A DNA stretch of 64,000 bases from Sporosarcina sp. Marseille-Q4943 (GCF_943736995.1 NZ_OX031157.1:310001-374000); one strand, 5' to 3'. Positions 8,564 to 18,745 are shown, counted from the first letter of the stretch. Numbers and translations: made by a program. The notes: a model not told the origin generated them from the sequence alone.

Positions 8564-9436
8564 TCATTTCTCATATTCTATAAAAATGTTTTGCGTTGAA
8601 GCGTCTGATACATACTCGAGCTTTTCCCCATTTACGTAAATATCGGTAAACGGAGTCACAGCGACTCGAATCCGAACAAATTCAACATCTGAAACATCCA
8701 GCTCAATCGTTTCACCGTTTTTCATAACTCGTGCCATCGGTGTAAGTTCTTCTTTTTTCTCATTTTGTACACCTATCCACGTATCCCCGAATGTATCGAT
8801 CTTCAGCTTGAATTCTTCTGCATCCGTCAACGTATACGTCGAGTCTTGCCCGCTTGTTCTGACGTATGTGAGAGATTGTTCCTTCACTTCTTCCTCTGGT
8901 TCTGGATCAGACTCAGTTGTCTTTTCCTCGTCGGACTTTTCATCCGCCGTACCACCGTCTCCCTTACTTGCTGGCGGCTGATTTCCGCGATCCATCGTAA
9001 TTGGCTGTTGGGGTTCAACGTCCATTCCTGCATTATTGGACGCGTTTTTCTGCCATAAAACCCATACGACGACGATGATGACTACAATAAATAATGCCAC
9101 AATGATTTTCGGGATTGCTTCATTCAGACGGCTGTTTCCTTTAATGCCTCTGTTCCTCGTCATGGGAGGAGTGATTTGGGCATTTTCTTCTTCAAGTTTC
9201 TCATGCATAGCAGACTCTTTATATAAGGATAACATTTCATCTGAATCCAAACCGACAGCTTCCGAATACTGTTTAATGAATGCACGTACATAGAAAGCGC
9301 CGGGCATCATGCTGTAATCTTCATTTTCAATACCGGAAAGGTACCGTTTTTGAATTTTAGTTATCGATTGTAAATCATCCAGTGAATATCCCTTAGCTGC
9401 TCTCGCCTCTTTAAGACGATCACCTAATCCGGTCAT
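8564..9436 (-). CDS. ymfM: RodZ/YmfM-like membrane protein with HTH and DUF4115 domains
   Basis: Cytoskeletal-type helix-turn-helix protein: an Xre-like HTH (about 3-68), a charged linker, one membrane helix (about 109-128, IIVALFIVVIIVVVWVLW), an acidic Ser/Glu-rich linker, and an extracytoplasmic beta-type DUF4115 domain. In B. subtilis the YmfM/RodZ family links to MreB and cell shape. I chose the ATG at 9436, six bases after AGGTG, over an upstream GTG. It sits between ymfK and pgsA as in B. subtilis. Confidence 0.9.
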   Translation of the reverse strand: MTGLGDRLKEARAAKGYSLDDLQSITKIQKRYLSGIENEDYSMMPGAFYVRAFIKQYSEAVGLDSDEMLSLYKESAMHEKLEEENAQITPPMTRNRGIKGNSRLNEAIPKIIVALFIVVIIVVVWVLWQKNASNNAGMDVEPQQPITMDRGNQPPASKGDGGTADEKSDEEKTTESDPEPEEEVKEQSLTYVRTSGQDSTYTLTDAEEFKLKIDTFGDTWIGVQNEKKEELTPMARVMKNGETIELDVSDVEFVRIRVAVTPFTDIYVNGEKLEYVSDASTQNIFIEYEK

Positions 9437-9453
9437 TTGTATCACCTGCCTGT

Positions 9454-10251
9454 TTAAAAGTTGAACGTACCAAATCCACCCATCGGTCCGACATCGGACA
9501 TCATATGGTTTTTCTCCATCATTTCATATGTAATTTCCTGGTCGGGATCTGTCCGTAATTCGATGATATAATCGAAATCTTCCATGTCGTATTCAGAATG
9601 CTGAACGAACATGTCCGGGTGCTCGACCACTTTGATGGTTGGCATACTCATCATTTCACGAACGAGTTGCATATGTCTTTCATCCCCCGATTTACGCGTG
9701 ACAATGCCGTCGAGGATAAATATATTGTCCTTCGAAAACTCATCCCCCGCCAAAGTCTTTCGTACGGTCTGTTTGATCATTGTGGAAGAAAGGAAAATCC
9801 ATTTCTTATTGGCGCACACACTTGCAGCTACGACTGATTCCGTTTTCCCGACCCTAGGCATTCCCCGGATCCCAATCAATTTATGGCCTTCCTGCTTGAA
9901 CAGCTCCGCCATGAAATCAACGAGGATACCCAATTCGCTGCGAATGAATCTGAATGTCTTCCGGTCATCGACATCCCGTTGGATATACCGTCCATGCCTT
10001 ACTGCCAAAATATCGCGTAATTTTGGTTCACGGATCTTTTTCACCTGAATGGTTTCCATCGTCGATGCAATCAATTCGAAACGCTTGATCTGATCGTCAT
10101 TTTCCGTCCGGACTAGCATGCCGCGATGTCCGCCGTCGACACCATTGATCGTTACGATATTGACTCGCAACATCCCGAGAAGGGAAGCAATATCTCCAAG
10201 CAAACCCGGCCGATTTACTTGTATCTCGTATTCGACATACCATTCACCCAT
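9454..10251 (-). CDS. ymfK: YmfK-like protein (DUF3388), ACT-like N-terminus
   Basis: About 265 aa. The N-terminus (VEYEIQVNRPGLLGDIASLLGML) resembles an ACT-type ligand-binding domain. The C-terminal half carries a P-loop-like GMPRVGKTE followed by FLSSTMIKQTVRK, suggesting nucleotide binding. The family is conserved in Bacillales beside ymfI and ymfM, and I know of no established function. The ATG at 10251 follows AAGGGGTG. A weak terminator separates it from ymfI upstream. Confidence 0.88.
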   Translation of the reverse strand: MGEWYVEYEIQVNRPGLLGDIASLLGMLRVNIVTINGVDGGHRGMLVRTENDDQIKRFELIASTMETIQVKKIREPKLRDILAVRHGRYIQRDVDDRKTFRFIRSELGILVDFMAELFKQEGHKLIGIRGMPRVGKTESVVAASVCANKKWIFLSSTMIKQTVRKTLAGDEFSKDNIFILDGIVTRKSGDERHMQLVREMMSMPTIKVVEHPDMFVQHSEYDMEDFDYIIELRTDPDQEITYEMMEKNHMMSDVGPMGGFGTFNF

Positions 10252-10399
10252 TCGACACACCCCTTCAATCCGTTTTCAACACCTTTACACCTAAGCTTGA
10301 AAGTGATTACCCGACCCTGTTTTGAAGTGCTTCTATTTGTAGGACGCAAAAGACGCAACTTAGTTCTATAATAGCGGATTCGACAGGCGAAGAAAAGGA

Positions 10400-10427
10400 A
10401 AAAAGAAAAAGGGGATAATTGTCTCCC
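10400..10427 (-). terminator. weak terminator after ymfI
   Basis: Short stem GGGGA/TCCCC (10410-10414 with 10423-10427) followed on the minus strand by CTTTTTCTTTTTTCC. Short stem but a strong T-tract. Confidence 0.55.
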
Positions 10428-10437
10428 CCTAATATGG

Positions 10438-11166
10438 TTAGATGTACCATCCGCCATTCAGCCTCAAAATCTCCCCAGTCATATAATCCGCTTTTCCGCC
10501 GACGAGGAAACTTGCAAGATCCGCCACTTGCTCGGGCTGGCCGGTCGACTGTAACGGAATTTGTTCTATGACCAGCTGTTTATCCTCTTCCGTTAATTCC
10601 CCATTCATTTCCGTTTCAATCCAACCTGGCGCAATTGCATTTACTCTTGTCCCGGTATAAGCCGCCTCTTTTGCATACGCTTTGACGAATGCATGCTGGG
10701 CTCCTTTAACTGCGGAATACATCACTTCTCCAGCAGCTCCGGTATTCCCCCAGATCGAACCTATGAAAAGGACGTACGAAACGGGATGGCTCCGCAATTG
10801 AGGCGATGCCAGGCTAATGAACATGGCAGGGTTTTGCATATGTACACGCCATAAAGCATCCATATCGCTGCTACTCGTGTCAGTTAATAATTTTAACATC
10901 GATTGACCAAGGGCAACGATAATCGCTTGGACGTGTCCGACATGTTCAGCAAGCTTTACGGCGCCGTCCTGTTTTGAAAAATCCGATTGGATAATTTGAA
11001 AGGAACAGTCTGGGTGTTTTTGTGTTAATTCTCTCTTCAACTCTGCTGCCCGCTCTGCGTTACTATTGTAATGAAGATACAAGGACCATCCGTCGGCGGC
11101 GAGTTTACGGCTAATCGCTTCCCCGATGCCTCCGGATGAACCTAGGATCACTGCATAGCGTTTCAT
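10438..11166 (-). CDS. ymfI: elongation factor P 5-aminopentanone reductase (SDR family)
   Basis: Short-chain dehydrogenase of 242 aa. The cofactor motif GSSGGIG (9-15) lies at the N-terminus, the catalytic serine in FIGSIWG and the YxxxK pair in YSAVKGA. In B. subtilis YmfI reduces the 5-aminopentanone on Lys32 of EF-P to the mature 5-aminopentanol. It starts one base after the ymfH stop, so is probably translationally coupled, and the ymfF-ymfH-ymfI order is kept. The EF-P role is by orthology. Confidence 0.9.
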   Translation of the reverse strand: MKRYAVILGSSGGIGEAISRKLAADGWSLYLHYNSNAERAAELKRELTQKHPDCSFQIIQSDFSKQDGAVKLAEHVGHVQAIIVALGQSMLKLLTDTSSSDMDALWRVHMQNPAMFISLASPQLRSHPVSYVLFIGSIWGNTGAAGEVMYSAVKGAQHAFVKAYAKEAAYTGTRVNAIAPGWIETEMNGELTEEDKQLVIEQIPLQSTGQPEQVADLASFLVGGKADYMTGEILRLNGGWYI

Positions 11167-11167
11167 T

Positions 11168-12466
11168 TCAGCCTTCTTTTGAGCTTGGGACGATTGTCAT
11201 GACAGTATGGCTTTCTTCATTGGAAATCGTCTTAAACGCGTCCTGCAAATGCTCAATTCCAATTTTCTCAAGAGTCGGTACAACATCGAAAAGGTTCATA
11301 CCATTAAAGTTATATTGCGTGAACTGATTTGAGATGAATTCGATGGAGTTCAATGAACGCATGAATTGGCCAATCCTACGCTTTCTTGCGCGGTTTAGAT
11401 CGTCTTCGGAAATCGTCCAATTTTCCGCTAGGGATTTCAATGTAGTGCGAACGGCAGCTTCCAATTCAGCCGGCTTATCCGTATCCGATTCGACCATTGC
11501 GAACCCGAAGCCCTTCTCGAATATGAAATCATAATGGTATGTTTCATCGATCAAATGTTCCTTATATGCATTCGTGTAAAAATCGGAAGTCCGACCGAAC
11601 AAAATATCGAGGAGAAGATTGACCGACAAATCTTGGCGAAGCATTTCATCGCCTTCCATCAGTGTATTGTTGCACTTCATGCCATAATTGAATTTCGGTC
11701 GCAGTACATCCATTTCAAGAACGGTTTTCTTCTTGTTCGCTTCCACCGGCTCTTCAGGATATTTGCGCGTAATTTCCTCAGGCTCCGAAAACTCTTTGCT
11801 GTTTTGGTCCTCACGGATAAAGTTCATCATCTCTTCGGGATCTACAGCTCCTATGACAAAAACAGTCATGTTCGAAGGATGATAAAATGTTTCATAACAT
11901 TCATAAAGGTGCTCGGCTGTAATCTCCTGAATTGTGTCGACCGTTCCCGCTATATCGATATTGATAGGATATTCCTTGTATAGGCTTTGAATCGTCCCAA
12001 AATAATTGCGCCAATCCGGATTGTCGTCATACATCGTGATTTCTTGCGCAATGATGCCTTTTTCCTTTTCCACTTTTTCTTTTGTGAAATAAGGCTCTTG
12101 AACGAAATCAAGCAGCACTTTCGTGTTTTCATATAAATTCTCAGTCGTGGAGAATAAGTAGGACGTGCGCGTGAATGAAGTAAATGCATTCGCGGAAGCA
12201 CCTAGGACGCCGAATTTTTGAAATACGTCCCCTTCTTTCTTATCAAACATCTTATGCTCAAGGAAATGGGCAATCCCATCGGGAACAGTGACGTATTCGT
12301 CCTTGCCCCTCGGGATGAACGTCCTGTCAATTGAACCATATTTTGTTGTAAACGTTACATACGTTTTTGAAAATCCTCGCTTAGGCAAAATATACACGTG
12401 TAGGCCATTGTCGAGCCTTTCGTGGAATAAAGTTTCCTGTAAGTTGTCAAACGTAATTTTCTCCAT
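11168..12466 (-). CDS. ymfH: M16 family zinc peptidase homologue YmfH
   Basis: 432-aa insulinase-type protein with the zinc/catalytic motif HFLEH (67-71) and downstream glutamates, so it is probably the active member of the ymfF-ymfH pair. These proteins are implicated in EF-P 5-aminopentanol modification in B. subtilis through linkage with ymfI. It is packed tightly between ymfF (2-bp gap) and ymfI (1-bp gap). A substrate cannot be told from the sequence. Confidence 0.92.
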   Translation of the reverse strand: MEKITFDNLQETLFHERLDNGLHVYILPKRGFSKTYVTFTTKYGSIDRTFIPRGKDEYVTVPDGIAHFLEHKMFDKKEGDVFQKFGVLGASANAFTSFTRTSYLFSTTENLYENTKVLLDFVQEPYFTKEKVEKEKGIIAQEITMYDDNPDWRNYFGTIQSLYKEYPINIDIAGTVDTIQEITAEHLYECYETFYHPSNMTVFVIGAVDPEEMMNFIREDQNSKEFSEPEEITRKYPEEPVEANKKKTVLEMDVLRPKFNYGMKCNNTLMEGDEMLRQDLSVNLLLDILFGRTSDFYTNAYKEHLIDETYHYDFIFEKGFGFAMVESDTDKPAELEAAVRTTLKSLAENWTISEDDLNRARKRRIGQFMRSLNSIEFISNQFTQYNFNGMNLFDVVPTLEKIGIEHLQDAFKTISNEESHTVMTIVPSSKEG

Positions 12467-12468
12467 CG

Positions 12469-13734
12469 TTACGCCTCTCTTCCCGATAACAAATAGATGA
12501 GTTCAGGGTGGATCTGTGATGCCATTTGTTTAACATCTTCAATGGAGACCGCTTCCCATTTGGCGATCCATTTATCGGCCGTGAAATCCTCATCCAACTG
12601 TTTGTATTGATCGTATATCTCGATTTGGCCCCTTGCAGAGTCGAATGCGCTGCGGATGCTGTTCGTCAATAAAGCGACTGTCTGATCGAGCTCCAAATCT
12701 GAGACGACACCATTTTGCAGTGCATCGATCTGCTCATCGATCAATTTCACGGCTTTCTCCTCGAGGTCCGCATCAATTCCAGCCATAACATACAGTATGC
12801 CGTAGTAAGCTGCATAAGCGCTATTGACGGTGTACGCCATGCTTTCTTTCTCACGAACATTCATAAACAACTTGCTATGTGCGAAGCCGCCCAACACACC
12901 ATTGGTTACTTGCATTTTAGGATAGTCAGGATGGAAGAAGGAAACCGGGGTGCTATATCCGACTTGCAGCTTCCCTTGCTTCATGTCTTGCCGTTCAAAT
13001 ACTTTCCGCACCTCTTTTGCTTCCATCTCTTGCTGTTCATATTGCGTTCTCGTAACATCCCTCGCAGGAAATGCAAACATCGCTTTCACTTTCTCAACGA
13101 GCTCATCTTCCTGGACATTTCCGACGACATAAATGTCTATTTCATCTTCATCCAACATTCTCTTGTATGTATCAAGGAGCGTTGCACTCGTAATGCTTTC
13201 AACATCCTCTTCGGTGCCGCTAGCCGACATGGAAGCAGGGTCATTCGGACGCATCAGTTCGAGCATTCGTTTATGGGCATATCTTCCCTTATCATCATAA
13301 ATGGATCGGATTCTCTCAATCACCGTCCGTTTTTCACGGTTGACGACGGACTCATCGAAAGTTCCATCCTTGAAGTTCGGATTGAAGATGACTGACCGAA
13401 CCATTTTCAACGCTTCATCAAATACGCCGGTTGTTGAAAGGTATTCATCATTTACACATTCCATATTCAACGAGACGATATGTGCATTCCCTCGTTTTCC
13501 TGCATCCATGTAAAAAACAGTGCCATATAATTCATCCAACGCTTTCCGCAAATCGCTCTGTTTCGGGTGATCAGCGTTTGAATCTTGGAGGACATTTGAT
13601 AGAACCGCACGATAAGCTGCCTGTTTTTCATCCAGTTCAGCCAACCATTTAATGGACATCGTAATTGTTTTGAATTGCTCTGTCTTGCGGATATATAAAT
13701 TGACTCCCTTTTGAAGCTTGACCTTTGTAAACAT
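12469..13734 (-). CDS. ymfF: M16 peptidase-like protein YmfF, no HxxEH motif
   Basis: 421-aa M16-fold protein. The region where HxxEH should occur lacks it, so this is likely the non-catalytic partner in a two-subunit M16 peptidase with YmfH, a common arrangement in the family. The start follows CGAGGTGTCC. It opens the ymfF-ymfH-ymfI unit; ymfD and ymfE of B. subtilis are absent upstream. Confidence 0.9.
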   Translation of the reverse strand: MFTKVKLQKGVNLYIRKTEQFKTITMSIKWLAELDEKQAAYRAVLSNVLQDSNADHPKQSDLRKALDELYGTVFYMDAGKRGNAHIVSLNMECVNDEYLSTTGVFDEALKMVRSVIFNPNFKDGTFDESVVNREKRTVIERIRSIYDDKGRYAHKRMLELMRPNDPASMSASGTEEDVESITSATLLDTYKRMLDEDEIDIYVVGNVQEDELVEKVKAMFAFPARDVTRTQYEQQEMEAKEVRKVFERQDMKQGKLQVGYSTPVSFFHPDYPKMQVTNGVLGGFAHSKLFMNVREKESMAYTVNSAYAAYYGILYVMAGIDADLEEKAVKLIDEQIDALQNGVVSDLELDQTVALLTNSIRSAFDSARGQIEIYDQYKQLDEDFTADKWIAKWEAVSIEDVKQMASQIHPELIYLLSGREA

Positions 13735-13823
13735 ACGGACACCTCGTTTTTTTCTTTATTATACGAATACCTTCCTACAATATACATTTCATCATGTAGG
13801 CAAGGCAAAACAAACGCGTTTTA

Positions 13824-13865
13824 AGATAAAACCGCCTGAACCCCAACGAAGGGAATCCAGGCGGT
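13824..13865 (-). terminator. terminator of the nucleoside ABC operon
   Basis: Perfect stem ACCGCCTG/CAGGCGGT (13831-13838 with 13858-13865) followed on the minus strand by TTTATC, 11 bp after the last permease gene. Confidence 0.8.
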
Positions 13866-13876
13866 AAAAGAATCTG

Positions 13877-14842
13877 TTATCTGCTGCCTTTGATATAAGG
13901 CACTCCGTTCGCTTTCGGCGCATTCGCCTTTCCGATGAATCCTGCAAGGGCGAGGATCGTCAAGACGTACGGCAAGATGTGGAAGTAGACAGTCGGGATT
14001 TTCTGAATGAAATCGATATCGATAGATCCCGCACTGATTGCTAGCGCTTGGGCAACGCCGAAGAATAATGCTGCACCCATCGCACCAATCGGATGCCACT
14101 TTCCGAAAATCATCGCCGCCAACGCCATAAATCCTTGACCGTTGATCGTTGCATGACCGAAATCGCCGGTCATTGTTTGTGAGTAGATAGCCCCACCGAT
14201 ACCCGCGAGACCACCTGAGATGATGACTGCCGTGTAACGGATTTTTGCCACATTGATACCCATCGTGTCTGCAGCCATCGGATGCTCTCCTACTGAACGC
14301 AGTCGAAGGCCGAATGGTGTCTTGTAGATGACAAACCATGCAATCACTGCGACAAGTATTGCCAATACGGAAGTACCGTAAACCGATTTGAAGAACATCG
14401 GTCCAATAACTGGGATGTCCTGCAAAAACGGAATGTTAATGCGCGGAATTTTCTTTTGGATAAAATCCGTCTGTCCTTTTCCGAACATCATTTTCACAGA
14501 GAACAATGCAATTGCAATACCGAGCATATTGATGGCCACCCCGGAAACGACCTGGTCTGCCCGGAAGGAGACCGAAGCAACAGCATGCATGATCGAAAAG
14601 ATGCCGGAAGCTAGCATGGCAACTAACAACGCAATCCATGGAGTCCATCCGCCAAATACGTCGGCATATGCCAAGTTAAAGACGATTCCTATGAATGCAC
14701 CCATGACCATCAGGCCTTCGAGTCCGATATTGACAACTCCGGAACGTTCAGAGAAAACGCCACCGATGGCAGTTAGAATGAGAGGGGCGGCATAAGCGAT
14801 CGAAGTCGGCACAATAAAATATAGAACTTCCAAAAAGCTCAT
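13877..14842 (-). CDS. ABC transporter permease, nucleoside type (NupQ-like)
   Basis: 321-aa integral membrane protein of the BPD_transp_2 family, second permease of a BMP/nucleoside importer. It shows multiple hydrophobic helices and the family block VNIGLEGLMVMGAF near the N-terminus. It starts one base after the upstream permease gene ends. B. subtilis NupQ, part of a guanosine importer, is of similar length. The substrate is probably a nucleoside. Confidence 0.9.
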   Translation of the reverse strand: MSFLEVLYFIVPTSIAYAAPLILTAIGGVFSERSGVVNIGLEGLMVMGAFIGIVFNLAYADVFGGWTPWIALLVAMLASGIFSIMHAVASVSFRADQVVSGVAINMLGIAIALFSVKMMFGKGQTDFIQKKIPRINIPFLQDIPVIGPMFFKSVYGTSVLAILVAVIAWFVIYKTPFGLRLRSVGEHPMAADTMGINVAKIRYTAVIISGGLAGIGGAIYSQTMTGDFGHATINGQGFMALAAMIFGKWHPIGAMGAALFFGVAQALAISAGSIDIDFIQKIPTVYFHILPYVLTILALAGFIGKANAPKANGVPYIKGSR

Positions 14843-14843
14843 G

Positions 14844-15893
14844 TCATTTCGCCTCCTTTTTCTTCTTATTCAACCGTTGCAGTCCCACACGGATGATATA
14901 ACCGCAGGCGACAAAGAATATGATGAGTGCAATGACGATTGAAACGATTTCAAGGGGAATGCTTGCTGCATTCGGCATGTTATTCGCGCCGTATTTCAAC
15001 GATCCGAACAATGATGCACCGAAGATGACACCGATCGGGGAGTTGGCACCGAGCAATGCGACGGCAATCCCGTCAAAACCAATACCAGTGAATCCGCCTT
15101 GGTTCGTCATGCTTCCAAATGTCCCAAGACCCTCCATGGCGCCCCCCAGACCCGCAAAAGCACCCGAGATAACCATGGACAAAATAATGTTTTTATTTAC
15201 ATTCATCCCTGCATATTGGGATGCGTTCTCGTTAAAACCGACAGATTTCAATTCGAATCCAGTTTTCGTTTTTTCTAGGATGAACCACATGACAACGACC
15301 ATGGCAAGTGCTATAAAAATCCCATAGTGCAGCGTGGAATAATCGGTCAAATTCGAAAGGAAGTCCGAACGCAAAGAAGCAGTTGGCTGTATTTTGTCTG
15401 TTTTATAGCTTCCACCGGATACTGTTTTGATTAACGCGTTCACAACATGAAGTGCAACATAGTTCATCATGATCGTGACAATTACTTCATGGACCCGTAA
15501 CGTTGCTTTCAAAATGCCCGGCACCAAGCCCCATAGCGCCCCAGCCAATGCTGCAGCCAATAGGGCGAAAGGCAAATGAATGTACATCGGTAATTCAAAT
15601 GCCGCACCGACGTACGCCGCAGCAAACCAGCCAACCATGAGCTGCCCTTCGACACCGATATTGAAAAGCCCTGTACGGAAAGCGAATGCGACCGCTAGAC
15701 CTGCTAGGATATACGGGCTTATTTGCCGAATCGTCTCACCGATGGCATAGCTATCTCCGAATATACCGTTCCATAATGCTATATAACCCGCCACTGGATC
15801 GTAGCCGCTGAAAAGCATGACGACGGCTCCGACGAGTAAACCGAGAATGATCGAAATGATCGGCACTAAAATGTTGATTACTTTATTCGACAT
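14844..15893 (-). CDS. ABC transporter permease, nucleoside type (NupP-like)
   Basis: 349-aa multi-spanning permease with the typical TGLFNIGVEGQLMVG block near residue 85 and a basic C-terminus (RLNKKKKEAK). I chose the ATG at 15893 after AAGGTG rather than an upstream GTG; this overlaps the ATPase gene by 11 bp, indicating coupled translation. It forms the membrane channel together with the adjacent permease. Confidence 0.9.
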   Translation of the reverse strand: MSNKVINILVPIISIILGLLVGAVVMLFSGYDPVAGYIALWNGIFGDSYAIGETIRQISPYILAGLAVAFAFRTGLFNIGVEGQLMVGWFAAAYVGAAFELPMYIHLPFALLAAALAGALWGLVPGILKATLRVHEVIVTIMMNYVALHVVNALIKTVSGGSYKTDKIQPTASLRSDFLSNLTDYSTLHYGIFIALAMVVVMWFILEKTKTGFELKSVGFNENASQYAGMNVNKNIILSMVISGAFAGLGGAMEGLGTFGSMTNQGGFTGIGFDGIAVALLGANSPIGVIFGASLFGSLKYGANNMPNAASIPLEIVSIVIALIIFFVACGYIIRVGLQRLNKKKKEAK

Positions 15894-17442
15894 TTCGATC
15901 TGCACCTTCTTTCATATCTTGTTGCCCCTTCTCTTTCGCTGAATGCCCGGCCATTAAGAGACCAAGTTCCTTTTCGGTCGTTTCCGCTGGAATGACCGTA
16001 TCGACGATCTGGCCATCGTGGATGACCGCAATACGGTCAGACACGTTCATGACTTCATCTAGTTCAAAGGAAATGAGGAAAACCGCTTTTCCTTTATCAC
16101 GTTGTTCAATAAGCCTTTTATGGATGAATTCGATCGCCCCGACATCCAGTCCTCTCGTCGGCAATGCAGCGATCAGCAGCTCTGGATTGCGCGACACTTC
16201 ACGTCCGATGATCAGTTTTTGTTGATTCCCACCGGATAAGGCACGAGACAGTTCGTGTTCGCCCTGCGTCCTGACGTCATACTCTTCAATGATTTTCTTT
16301 GCCTGCTCGGAGACGACATCATAATGCATGAGGCCGTTCTTGGAATACGGCTCATGGTAATACTCCTGTAGAGCGGCGTTGTAACCGACTGAGAAATCGA
16401 GAACAAGTCCGTGTTTATGACGGTCTTGCGGAATATGTCCCAACCCTGCCTCCGTAATTTTTCTTGGCTTCAATCCCGTAATATCTTTTGAATTGATCGT
16501 AATCTTTCCGCTCTTCACCTTTCGAAGACCAGCAATCGCTTCAATCAATTCGGATTGCCCATTCCCATCGATACCGGCCAAACCGACAATCTCACCTTTT
16601 CGGACAGAAAGATTCAATCCCTTTACTTTTTCGATTCCCCTATAATCCAATACTACTAGATCTTCAATCTTCAAAACTTCTTCCTGCGGATTAGCAGGAC
16701 CTTTTTCCGTCTTGAATGTAACTTGCCTACCAACCATCAAAGTGGCAAGTTCTTCAGGATTCGTTTCGGAAGTTACTACCGTCCCTATCCCTTGCCCTTT
16801 TCGGATGACAGTGACCCTATTGGAAACGTCCATGATCTCTTGCAACTTATGGGTAATGAGGATAATTGATTTCCCTTCGGTAATAAGTTTTTTCATAATA
16901 CCAATTAATTCCTGTATTTCTTGAGGCGTCAAGGAAGCAGTAGGCTCGTCAAAGATTAGTATATTTGCACCACGGTAAAGAGTTTTCAGAATTTCCACCC
17001 GCTGTTGCATTCCAACCGAAATATCTTCGATTTTAGCGTAAGGATCGACATTTAACCCGTAAGTCTTGGAAATTTCAGCCACTTTCTTTGCCGCATCTTT
17101 TATATTGACGACACCCATCTTTTTCGGCTCATTGCCTAAAATGATATTTTCAGTGACTGTCAAGTTTTCGACGAGCATGAAATGTTGGTGAACCATTCCA
17201 ATCCCTAGATCATTTGCAACATTCGGACTTGTTATATTAACCTTTTTCCCGTTGACCCGTATTTCTCCCTCATCGGGTTGATAAAGTCCGAACAATACAT
17301 TCATCAATGTCGTTTTTCCAGCGCCATTCTCACCTAGAAGCGCATGGATTTCCCCTTTCCCCAGTTGCAAGGTGATGTTGTCATTCGCCCGGAAATTACC
17401 GAACTTCTTCGTAATGTTCAACATCTCAATGACAAATTCCAA
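15883..17442 (-). CDS. ABC transporter ATP-binding protein with two ABC domains (NupO-like)
   Basis: Duplicated ABC ATPase, 519 aa. The first domain has Walker A GENGAGKTT and signature ISVGMQQR. The second has a degenerate Walker A (GIDGNGQSE) and signature LSGGNQQK, as is usual for sugar/nucleoside-type ATPases. The best start is a TTG at 17442 behind AAGGAAG; the longer frame to 17502 adds 20 unrelated residues. It lies between the lipoprotein and permease genes, separated from the lipoprotein gene by two hairpins. Confidence 0.92.
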   Translation of the reverse strand: MEFVIEMLNITKKFGNFRANDNITLQLGKGEIHALLGENGAGKTTLMNVLFGLYQPDEGEIRVNGKKVNITSPNVANDLGIGMVHQHFMLVENLTVTENIILGNEPKKMGVVNIKDAAKKVAEISKTYGLNVDPYAKIEDISVGMQQRVEILKTLYRGANILIFDEPTASLTPQEIQELIGIMKKLITEGKSIILITHKLQEIMDVSNRVTVIRKGQGIGTVVTSETNPEELATLMVGRQVTFKTEKGPANPQEEVLKIEDLVVLDYRGIEKVKGLNLSVRKGEIVGLAGIDGNGQSELIEAIAGLRKVKSGKITINSKDITGLKPRKITEAGLGHIPQDRHKHGLVLDFSVGYNAALQEYYHEPYSKNGLMHYDVVSEQAKKIIEEYDVRTQGEHELSRALSGGNQQKLIIGREVSRNPELLIAALPTRGLDVGAIEFIHKRLIEQRDKGKAVFLISFELDEVMNVSDRIAVIHDGQIVDTVIPAETTEKELGLLMAGHSAKEKGQQDMKEGADRNVE

Positions 17443-17503
17443 TGGTTTCACTTCCTTGTATAATAGTTTCTCTCTTATAGTTGGGTAATAAAATGAACAC
17501 AAT

Positions 17504-17532
17504 AAAAGGTTCTTTTTGTATAAAAACCTTTT
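17504..17532 (-). other. AT-rich stem-loop upstream of the ABC ATPase gene
   Basis: AAAAGGTT/AACCTTTT (17504-17511 with 17525-17532). It may act with the GC-rich stem at 17563-17594 to shape or protect the operon mRNA; no clear T-tract follows. Confidence 0.5.
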
Positions 17533-17562
17533 ACTCTATCATCTTATTGGAAGCTTTTGTCA

Positions 17563-17594
17563 CAACAAAGGCCGGACTGAACCGGCCATTGTTG
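17563..17594 (-). terminator. GC-rich stem-loop after the substrate-binding lipoprotein gene
   Basis: Stem CAACAA-A-GGCCGG / CCGGCC-A-TTGTTG with a 6-nt loop, 10 bp after the lipoprotein stop. The following T-tract is poor, so it is more likely a partial terminator or 3'-end stabiliser that favours excess binding protein. Confidence 0.6.
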
Positions 17595-17603
17595 CATCGT
17601 TTA

Positions 17604-18659
17604 TTATTCTACAAACTCAGGTACTTCGATTTCACCAGCAGCGATTTTCTTCTTGTAATCTTCCACTTGATCCATTACTTCTTGTGGAATTGCACCACGG
17701 GAATCTGCCAATGTAACACCGTCATCTTCAAGTCCGTAAACTTTCGTTTCACCGCCAGGGAATTTGCCTTCCTGAGCAAGCTTCGCAATGTCTTGGACCG
17801 CGACATCAACGCGTTTGAGCATTGAAGTCAAAGTGATGTTGTCGTCGCCGACTTTACCTTCATCATACTGGTCCGAGTCAACTCCGATTACCCATACGTA
17901 AGCATCTTTGTCAGCCGCTTTCCGCTCTTTTGCTTCAGTGAAGACTCCGTTACCAGTACCGCCTGCTGCGTGGAAAATAATATCAACACCAGTAGAATAC
18001 ATACGGCCAGCTGCCGCTTTACCAAGTTCCGCTTTGTCGAAAGCTCCTGTGTATTGTACGTCTACTTTGATGTCAGGGTTTACAGCTTCAACACCAGCTA
18101 CGAAACCTGCATGGAAACGTTCGATAACCGGAATTTCCATACCGCCTACGAAACCGACCTTGTCAGATTTCGTCATCAACGCCGCAGCAACTCCAGCTAG
18201 GAATGCACCTTCTTGCTCTTTGAACAAGATGCTAGCCACGTTCGGCTGATCAACGACACCGTCAATAATACCGAAGTTTGTCTCAGGTTGTTGTGACGCA
18301 ATTGTATTGATCGCTTCTTCCATCATGTACCCGACACCGAAAACCAAGTCGAAGTCACGGCGGGTAAGCGCATTCAAGTTGGACGTATAATCCGCTTCAC
18401 CTGTCGATTGAAGGTAATCGAAGCCACCGTTGCCTTTACTTAGACCGTTGTCTTCACCGAACTTTTTGATTCCTTCCCAAGCGGATTGGTTGAATGATTT
18501 GTCGTCAACACCGCCGACATCCGTAACCATCGCTAGTGAAAAGTCCGATTCGTTTCCACCCTTAGAAGTTGTTTTTTCTTTGTCCGTGCCGCATGCCCCG
18601 AGTAATGTGCCTGCTGCGAGAACCAATGATAATGCAAGACCGTATTTACGTTTGCTCAC
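17604..18659 (-). CDS. BMP-family substrate-binding lipoprotein of a nucleoside ABC importer
   Basis: 351-aa secreted lipoprotein. It starts with GTG at 18659 behind GGGAGG. The signal peptide (1-22) ends in the lipobox LLGAC with Cys23 as the lipidated residue. The rest is the Bmp/PnrA fold, with the family segments [20 protein letters not shown] and [10 protein letters not shown]. Such proteins bind nucleosides at the outer membrane face and pass them to the permeases. It is the first gene of the importer operon, below a GntR gene that may control it. It resembles B. subtilis NupN; the exact nucleoside is unknown. Confidence 0.93.
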   Translation of the reverse strand: MSKRKYGLALSLVLAAGTLLGACGTDKEKTTSKGGNESDFSLAMVTDVGGVDDKSFNQSAWEGIKKFGEDNGLSKGNGGFDYLQSTGEADYTSNLNALTRRDFDLVFGVGYMMEEAINTIASQQPETNFGIIDGVVDQPNVASILFKEQEGAFLAGVAAALMTKSDKVGFVGGMEIPVIERFHAGFVAGVEAVNPDIKVDVQYTGAFDKAELGKAAAGRMYSTGVDIIFHAAGGTGNGVFTEAKERKAADKDAYVWVIGVDSDQYDEGKVGDDNITLTSMLKRVDVAVQDIAKLAQEGKFPGGETKVYGLEDDGVTLADSRGAIPQEVMDQVEDYKKKIAAGEIEVPEFVE

Positions 18660-18745
18660 TGATTGGACCTCCCTGTTTTTTTATTTTGGTATGAAATATG
18701 ACGTATGAACGTCTTAAATGCACACTCAAAAAGCAAACTGCTGCA

